Source: Candidatus Hadarchaeales archaeon (GTDB lineage: Archaea > Hadarchaeota > Hadarchaeia > Hadarchaeales > WYZ-LMO6). Taken from it: 64,000 nucleotides of DNA. The notes below the pieces were generated by a model. That model had not been told where the DNA came from. It saw only the letters and a list, made by a program, of their open reading frames with translations, and did no database searches. Positions within the stretch are counted from its first letter, which is position 1. Every line of letters begins with the position of its first letter. Shown here piece after piece: positions 58,475 to 64,000 of this stretch. Position numbers and translations under genes: made by a program. The stretch is from contig JAVYML010000001.1 in assembly GCA_038736355.1 (NCBI GenBank), positions 396,252-460,251 on the forward strand, read 5' to 3'.

Positions 58475-61045
58475 TTGTCCCTCCTCAAGATCCCCTTCCG
58501 CAGCTTTCCCAGAAGGAAAACCAGGAATCTGTTGACTGCCCTGGCGGTAGCGGTAAGCGTCTCCCTCTTCATAGGGGTGAACCTGGCCACGGGAAGCGCT
58601 CTTGAAGCCTTTAAGGAGTACCTGGAAAGGGGGTGGGGCGAAACCGACCTCATCGTGACTTATGGCTCGCCCTCACCCTTCGATCAGGATAACCTTATCC
58701 TCTTGGAAAGGGTGGAGGGCATAAAAGAAGTGGCTAAGGTTCTTTATCTGGCGGCCTTCATCGAGGGAAATCCGGGAGAAGTGGTGGGGGCCAGGGGAGT
58801 GGATCCCTCCGAATATTACTACACGAGCCTGTTGGAAACCATCTCTGGAGGAGGGGAATTAAAAGGGGAAAATGTGGTGATCACGAAGGCACTGGCGGAG
58901 AACTACGGATTGAGGATAGGTGATTGGTTCCCCGTGAGTTTCGTAAAGAGCTTGGCCGAGAATGGTACCCTCCATTACCTCAGGGTCTCAGGCATCTACG
59001 AACCGAAGGAAAGGGTGGAGTTCAACCAGAAGTATTTCTTCATCTGCTTGGAAAAATTGCAGGAACTTTCGGGTATGGAGGGAAAACTCTCTTCTCTTTG
59101 GATCAAACTCGAGCGCGTGGAGGATACCCGAAAGGTAAGGGATGAACTGGAGGAAGTTTTTGGTACGGAGTTCGAAATCCATGCTCCAAAGATAGAGGCG
59201 ATAGAGGTGATGAAAAGGCAAACAGCCAGCTTCAGACAGGGACTCGATGCGATGGTAGTAGTCTCACTTGTCGTTTGTCTCTTCTTGGTGTTCAACACCA
59301 TGTTCATCACCGTGAGGGAGAGAATTAGTGAAATAGGCATCCTCCGGTCGGTGGGGGCCTCCAGTCCCCAAATCTTTTCCGTCTTCTTCGCAGAGAGCTT
59401 CCTGCTGGGAATTCTGGGAGTCTCCTTGGGAATCCTTCTGGGCCTTCTGCTGGGAAGAGGTTTCCTCCTCCTCTTCGTGGGGGTGGAGGGCATGGGTGGG
59501 AAACTCTACTTCACTCCCTCCATCAAAACCCTTCTTCAAGGGATTCTGGCTGGGATGCTCGCGGTACTGGGTGGAGCCTTCTACCCATCCCTCGCAGCTT
59601 GCAGGGTGACGGTGGACCAAGCCCTCCGTCCCGAGATGAGAAGGGAAGGGGTGAAACAGGGGAGGTTGTTACTGGCTGGACTCTCCCTTTTCTCTCTAGG
59701 TTCTTCCCTCCAACTAGGTCTGCTCCCCTCACCCACTCCTGGACTGGATTTCTTCATCATGGCGGTGGGTGCCATCATCCTAGCTGCCCTTTTCCTGAGT
59801 TTCTCCTCCCTCCACCTGTCCGGTTTTGGGGGGATGGGAAGGTTGGTTTCGAAAAACTTGGGAAGGAAAATCCTACGAACGGCGGTGTGCTTTGGGATCG
59901 TGGGGATGAGTCTCAGCTTCGTGGTGATGCTGGGCGGTCTTAAAACTGGGATTAGAGAAGCGATGGAAGAAAGTGTGAAGGAGTCCTTGGGTGCTGACCT
60001 AATCCTGATTTCTGAAAAGAATCTCCCCGTGGAATTCGTGGAAAACCTTAGGGGGATAGAAGGGGTAAAGGAAGCTGTCCCAGTAAGCATAGTTTATCCA
60101 GGAACCAAATGTTTGGAGCCCTCCAGTAGGTCCATAGGAGTCTTCGTGGTGGATCCGCAACTCCTACCCAAGGTGATAAAACAGGATTTTGTGGATCCCC
60201 CGGGTCTCCCCCCCGAGGAAGCCTACCTTCAGCTTTCCCAGGATCCCAAGACCCTGCTCCTTCCCAAGCATCTGGCGGAAAAGCTGGGTGTAAGAGCTGG
60301 AGACTACCTAACACTGGAAACCTGGAGACTCACGGAAAGGGGGATGGTACCTGGGAAAGAAAACTTCAGGGTGGTGGGCATCTTCACCGGAGCGGTGCTG
60401 GAGCATGTTTGGATAGGAAGTCATCCCCTCTCCGAGTCAGCGGTGATCAGCTTCCTCGCCCAGGACGAGTATTTCTATCCCGTTTGGGGCAAGGGTAGGG
60501 CTTGGGGTTTCCTCGTGAACGTGAAGGAGGGTTTCAACCCTTCTGAAATAAGGGAGAGAATCGACCGTCAGTATCCAAATTGTGGCTTTTCCACCCATTC
60601 CATTACCCAAGAGGAAATCCTGGAATACGCCAGGGAAAGCATAGACAGGGTATTCAACATCCTCTTTGCCGTCCTTTACTTCTCCGTCCTAATAGGAGCG
60701 ATAGCCATCGCGGTGGTGATGCTCATGAACGTGACGGAAAGAAGGAGGGAGATAGGAATCCTCCGCTCCCAAGGAATGAGCGGTTCCCAAGTCCTTCTGA
60801 TGTTCCTGGGGGAAGCCGTGGCAGTGGGGCTGGTGGGTTTAGTCATAGGATTGGTCTGCGGTCCCATCCTCCTCAAGGGTGTGACCTCTTCCATGTCCTT
60901 CGCCGGTTTCACCGTTGAGATGGTCTTACCTTTACAAGCTATCCTCCACGCTTCCCTCTTGGCCTTCGTCGCCGCCATCTCCGGAGGTCTTTACCCCTCT
61001 TACAAGGCTTCCAAACTCACGATCGTGGAGGCCTTACGGAGGTAG
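58475..61045 (+). CDS. FtsX-like ABC permease with two modules
   Basis: 856 residues, TTG start. Two MacB/FtsX units in tandem: N-terminal helix, outside domain (about 40-245), three helices with RERISEIGILRSVGASSPQI; then a second helix, outside domain (480-680) and three helices with ERRREIGILRSQGMSGSQV. Total about 8-10 membrane helices. MacB-type pumps work by mechanotransmission, moving lipoproteins, peptides or drugs outside the membrane without passing them through. In an archaeon without an outer membrane the substrate is unclear. Confidence 0.9.
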   Translation: MSLLKIPFRSFPRRKTRNLLTALAVAVSVSLFIGVNLATGSALEAFKEYLERGWGETDLIVTYGSPSPFDQDNLILLERVEGIKEVAKVLYLAAFIEGNPGEVVGARGVDPSEYYYTSLLETISGGGELKGENVVITKALAENYGLRIGDWFPVSFVKSLAENGTLHYLRVSGIYEPKERVEFNQKYFFICLEKLQELSGMEGKLSSLWIKLERVEDTRKVRDELEEVFGTEFEIHAPKIEAIEVMKRQTASFRQGLDAMVVVSLVVCLFLVFNTMFITVRERISEIGILRSVGASSPQIFSVFFAESFLLGILGVSLGILLGLLLGRGFLLLFVGVEGMGGKLYFTPSIKTLLQGILAGMLAVLGGAFYPSLAACRVTVDQALRPEMRREGVKQGRLLLAGLSLFSLGSSLQLGLLPSPTPGLDFFIMAVGAIILAALFLSFSSLHLSGFGGMGRLVSKNLGRKILRTAVCFGIVGMSLSFVVMLGGLKTGIREAMEESVKESLGADLILISEKNLPVEFVENLRGIEGVKEAVPVSIVYPGTKCLEPSSRSIGVFVVDPQLLPKVIKQDFVDPPGLPPEEAYLQLSQDPKTLLLPKHLAEKLGVRAGDYLTLETWRLTERGMVPGKENFRVVGIFTGAVLEHVWIGSHPLSESAVISFLAQDEYFYPVWGKGRAWGFLVNVKEGFNPSEIRERIDRQYPNCGFSTHSITQEEILEYARESIDRVFNILFAVLYFSVLIGAIAIAVVMLMNVTERRREIGILRSQGMSGSQVLLMFLGEAVAVGLVGLVIGLVCGPILLKGVTSSMSFAGFTVEMVLPLQAILHASLLAFVAAISGGLYPSYKASKLTIVEALRR

Positions 61046-61093
61046 GAAAACCCTTAGTGTCCACAACCTTTAAATTACGCACGAGAAAATAGA

Positions 61094-62599
61094 ATGCAAA
61101 TGGAAGTCCAGACTCTCTCCCAGCTTCCAAAAAGGGCGGCGGAAGAATTCAAGGAAAAACCCTTCCTCCTTTATCCTTCCCTTTTCACTTTTCAGCAACT
61201 GGACAAGGAATCCGACAAGATAGCCTCGGGTCTGGCGGAGCTGGGAATAGGAAAGGGTGATAGGGTAGCCCTATACCTTTGGAACAGACCGGAATTCGTT
61301 TATGCCCTCTTAGGAATCCTAAAAGCGGGTGCAATTGCAGTACCCATTGACCCTGCCTTCAGGGAAAGGGAAGTTCGCAATCTTTTAGCCGATTCGGGCG
61401 CCAAGGCAATCTTCTTCGAAGAAGCCACTTCGAGTGTGTTACTGAACGTGAGAGAAGAACTGCCGGAATTAAAGCATCTTATTTCCATAAGTGGAGATCT
61501 TGGAACAATTACCCTTCAAGAACTCCAGAAAACCTCTCCTCCGCCTCCCGTAAACATCTCTCCGGACGATCCTGCCATTTTGATGTATGCTGCCAGGGAG
61601 AAGGGATATCTTGGAGCCGTGCTCACCCACAACAACCTCCTTTCCGTGATCAAGCGTCTGGCCTCTCCAGAGCTCTCCTTCGGTAAACCTGATGATAGGG
61701 TCGCCCTCATTCACCTCATGTATTCCATCTTCAGCCTTGACGAACTTTTCCTCTCCCTCTACCTGGGCAACTCCGTAGTGTTGGAGAAGAGCTTTGATAT
61801 CGAAGTTTTCCTTTCCCATGTAGAACAGCTGTGGGTTTCCAAGGTTCTTCTCCCCATGAGCAACATCATGCTCCTAACGGATCTTCCCAACGTGATCACA
61901 AGGTATGACCTTTCCTCCCTCCGCTTCGTCTGCAACGTGGAAGAGGCTTACAACAAGGAAGTGGCTGAGGAATTCCATTCCCTCACCGGAGTCCCCGTAA
62001 TCAACTCCTATGGGCTTGCGGAAGCCTCAGGTTTCGTGAATCTTCCCAAGGTTGGGGAAGCTCCCTCGGGCTCTCTAGGGCCAGCTACGGGAATGGAGGA
62101 GAAGGTGGTGGACGAGCAGGGAAGGGAAGTAAAGCCCGGGGAAGTGGGAGAACTGATAGTAAGGGGTCCGCAAGTGATGAAAGGATACTGGAACCGACCG
62201 GAAGAAACTGCCAAGGTATTGAGGGACGGCTGGCTCTACACGGGTGATCTGGCTAGGATGGATGCCCTAGGAAACTTGGAGCTGGTGGGAAGGAAGAAGA
62301 GGATGATCAAGTTCAGGGGTTTCGGTATTTCCCCAGAAGAAGTGGAGGGGGTGCTCAAAGAACATGAAGCCGTTCTGGATGCGGTGGTGGCAGGAAAACC
62401 GGGACTGGCGGGTGGTGAAATTCCGGTGGCTTTTGTGGTCTTGAAACCAGGAATGAGGGTCACGGCGGGAGAACTCATGAGATGGGTGGAGGAAAAGCTC
62501 GCCCCCTTCAAGAGGGTTAGGGAAGTGGAGTTCGTTCCTCTCATTCCCAGGGATAGACTCCAAGAGTTCATTCAAAGGATGACCAGGAGGAGGAGATGA
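61094..62599 (+). CDS. Acyl-CoA synthetase-like (ANL) protein lacking key catalytic motifs
   Basis: 501 residues with the ANL fold from end to end: DKIASGLAELGIGKGDRVAL, NSYGLAEASGF (A5), YTGDLARMD (A7) and the hinge GRKKRMIKFRGFGISPEEVE (A8). Yet the ATP phosphate loop, normally YTSGTTGxPKG, reads YAAREKGYLG and is one residue short, and the A10 lysine (usual P-x-T-x-x-G-K) is replaced in PRDRLQEFIQ. It should therefore be unable to make acyl-adenylates. It might bind CoA esters or regulate a partner. It overlaps the downstream unknown gene by four bases (ATGA). ATG at 61094. Confidence 0.82.
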   Translation: MQMEVQTLSQLPKRAAEEFKEKPFLLYPSLFTFQQLDKESDKIASGLAELGIGKGDRVALYLWNRPEFVYALLGILKAGAIAVPIDPAFREREVRNLLADSGAKAIFFEEATSSVLLNVREELPELKHLISISGDLGTITLQELQKTSPPPPVNISPDDPAILMYAAREKGYLGAVLTHNNLLSVIKRLASPELSFGKPDDRVALIHLMYSIFSLDELFLSLYLGNSVVLEKSFDIEVFLSHVEQLWVSKVLLPMSNIMLLTDLPNVITRYDLSSLRFVCNVEEAYNKEVAEEFHSLTGVPVINSYGLAEASGFVNLPKVGEAPSGSLGPATGMEEKVVDEQGREVKPGEVGELIVRGPQVMKGYWNRPEETAKVLRDGWLYTGDLARMDALGNLELVGRKKRMIKFRGFGISPEEVEGVLKEHEAVLDAVVAGKPGLAGGEIPVAFVVLKPGMRVTAGELMRWVEEKLAPFKRVREVEFVPLIPRDRLQEFIQRMTRRRR

Positions 62600-64000
62600 T
62601 GTCGGAGCATCTGGAAGGCGTGAGAAAGATCCTGAGCAGGGAGGCTTTCGAGGACTTCAAGCAAAGGGTTCAACCCATCCTCTCCATGAGGGAAGACATT
62701 ATCAAGAAGTTCAGGGATGTGTATCCTCCCGGACATGAGCACCTGGCCCCCGAAGGTTTCTGCGTAGATCCCTGGATCGTGATTTGGATCAGGGAGAGGG
62801 GAGGATTAGACCTGAAGACTTGGCATAGGCTGGAATATGAGGAGTTCGTAGAGTGGGCTCATCGCAACTTCTACGCCATTTCCCTATGCAAGGAAGCCCT
62901 TTCCAGAAACCTCCCACCCGAGGAGGCCATCGAAGCCAAATGGCTTTGTCATCTGGCCCAGCCCCCAGCCTATCTGGTGAGACCCGATCTGGGCTTCGCC
63001 AGCATGAGGTATTTGTACGGTGAGTATGCCACCACCCTCTGGCTACATGTGGACTACTGGAAAGGGGAATTCGATTGGATAGAAGGTTTTCATAACGAGA
63101 AGGGAATACCCACCCAATACTGGTTGGTGGGAACTAGTGAAGAAATTGCCCAGCACTTTGACGAGGATGACCGTGAAAGGCTTCTCACTCCTAGCGAGAG
63201 CGTGGCTGCACCTAAGGATTTGACTTATCAGCTCAACATACGAGATCCCGTCACCGGAGTGAAGGTAAGGGAGCTTCCCAAGCATATGCCTTATGTGTTG
63301 GAGGAATGGGTACGCCCGGCTAGGGAAATCATGATGGATCTAAGACAAGAAATGTTCAGAAAGTGGATACATGCCAATCTCTATCTCTCCATCTCTCCGG
63401 GCCATTGGGGAGTGGGGACCCAGTTGAATTTCTGGAGTGTTTCGGGTTTCTGGGGGGATCCCTGGATGGCCGTCAACAACACCAGACTCTTTGGCCACCC
63501 CCTCCAATACTATATCCAGTATCCAGCCCCGCCGGGCTTTGAAAGCGCCATGAAGCTGACCAAGGAAGGGTGTGTTAGGGCCATGGCAGAGCTTTTCCTG
63601 CAGGGACCCAAAGGACTTCTCTGCGATGCCATCAACAAAATAGTCACCCCTCCGAAGAAGACCCCCCTTCTTCACTCCATCTTAAAACTCTTCTTGGAAG
63701 GAAAGATGTTCAAAGGGTTTGCCGAACCCTTCGATGAAGGAATACCTCCCCCCAGAGCCCTGCTTACAGCCATGCCCGCTCCCCTCTACACTGAAACCAC
63801 TATATGGGACGCCCAGATGGTTGAAAATCCGGACACCATCATCAAAGATCCTTCTCTAAAGCCCTTTAGAGAACTCATGGAAGCGGAGGGAGGAATAGAT
63901 TTCAAGACGGGAAGGGTCCCACCCTACGACGAAGTGCCGAGGCTGAAGTGGCTCTTCGATCCCACGATAGAGTGGCTGAAGCCAAAGGACTTCCCACCCA
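62596..64000 (+). CDS. Unknown Trp-rich protein (partial, runs off the window)
   Basis: At least 468 residues, no stop before the end. GGAGGAGGAG precedes two consecutive ATGs; the first overlaps the stop of the ligase-like gene. The sequence is soluble and rich in Trp, His and Pro: HEHLAPEGFCVDPWIVIWI, EWAHRNFYAISLCKEAL, WLHVDYWKGEFDWIEGFH, SISPGHWGVGTQLNFWSVSG, GHPLQYYIQYPAPPGFES. Several conserved-looking His/Glu/Asp/Cys residues could bind metal, but I recognise no family. Its tight coupling to a disabled CoA ligase suggests both act together on a CoA-linked or aromatic substrate; this is inference. Confidence 0.75.
   Translation, partial: MMSEHLEGVRKILSREAFEDFKQRVQPILSMREDIIKKFRDVYPPGHEHLAPEGFCVDPWIVIWIRERGGLDLKTWHRLEYEEFVEWAHRNFYAISLCKEALSRNLPPEEAIEAKWLCHLAQPPAYLVRPDLGFASMRYLYGEYATTLWLHVDYWKGEFDWIEGFHNEKGIPTQYWLVGTSEEIAQHFDEDDRERLLTPSESVAAPKDLTYQLNIRDPVTGVKVRELPKHMPYVLEEWVRPAREIMMDLRQEMFRKWIHANLYLSISPGHWGVGTQLNFWSVSGFWGDPWMAVNNTRLFGHPLQYYIQYPAPPGFESAMKLTKEGCVRAMAELFLQGPKGLLCDAINKIVTPPKKTPLLHSILKLFLEGKMFKGFAEPFDEGIPPPRALLTAMPAPLYTETTIWDAQMVENPDTIIKDPSLKPFRELMEAEGGIDFKTGRVPPYDEVPRLKWLFDPTIEWLKPKDFPP

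Noticed and set aside
1-64000. CRISPR arrays, insertion sequences, rRNA genes
   Set aside because: No set of regularly spaced repeats, no transposase with inverted repeats and no rRNA sequence was seen.

Overview
The window reads as a gene-dense chromosome segment of an archaeon, probably thermophilic and on or near the euryarchaeal side. Evidence: a complete archaeal-type A/V-ATPase set, an archaeal ATP-dependent DNA ligase, archaeal-only families (UPF0216, DUF2124-like, UPF0251/DUF134, DUF1614), class III (pilin) signal peptides, box C/D sRNA candidates, and many TATA-like boxes about 25 bases upstream of start codons or RNA 5' ends. Arg codons are mostly AGG/AGA and GTG/TTG starts are common. 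Hadarchaeota-like or another uncultured lineage is a guess; no rRNA or other decisive marker is present.

Layout. 1-6.4 kb: end of an unknown gene, a four-CBS protein with a ribosome-hibernation-like tail, a nitronate-monooxygenase-like flavoprotein, then an overlapping lysA-aspartokinase-dapA operon (diaminopimelate/lysine). 6.4-15.7 kb: the ATPase, with atpA-atpB on + running head-on into a minus-strand operon atpH-I-K-E-C-F-D plus UPF0216 and a small membrane protein. 15.8-24 kb: Lrp-like ligand-binding domain, candidate C/D sRNA, adenylate kinase, tRNA-Arg(GCG), HDAC-family deacetylase, B12-type radical SAM, F420-type LLM enzyme, VOC protein and a thiamine-diphosphate enzyme. 24-29 kb: tautomerase, tRNA-Phe, MFS transporter, flavodoxin, and a redox cluster (DUF134 regulator, DUF5320-like protein, a truncated NifX-like remnant, a frameshifted permease, a thioredoxin-like protein). 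29-36 kb: alcohol dehydrogenase, a ferredoxin-rich radical SAM protein, sirtuin, acyl-CoA dehydrogenase, a second candidate C/D sRNA, a 4-hydroxybutyryl-CoA dehydratase family protein with all cluster ligands, and another radical SAM protein. 36-49 kb: PLD-like membrane protein, two surface proteins, DNA ligase plus ABC transporter, a PhlG-like hydrolase, transaldolase, a large beta-propeller protein. 49-52 kb: a six-gene pilin-like/epimerase operon. 52-56 kb: a zinc ribbon, an EVE-PD-(D/E)XK nuclease, a partial duplication of a metallo-beta-lactamase gene, moaE-moeB, tRNA-Arg(CCT). 56-64 kb: enoyl-CoA hydratase, nitroreductase, MacB-like ABC exporter, an AMP-forming ligase homologue without key catalytic motifs, and an unknown Trp-rich protein running off the window.

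Functionally the window suggests an anaerobe that makes lysine de novo, couples ion gradients to ATP through a c-subunit with sodium-site residues, and handles CoA thioesters (acyl-CoA dehydrogenase, dehydratase, hydratase, ligase homologue) with F420, flavin and Fe-S redox chemistry. The most interesting points are the five-gene pilin-like cassette, the EVE-nuclease fusion, the ligase pseudoenzyme coupled to an unknown protein, two C/D sRNA candidates sharing an unusual box C, and the fact that all 14 convergent gene pairs have almost no space between their stop codons.
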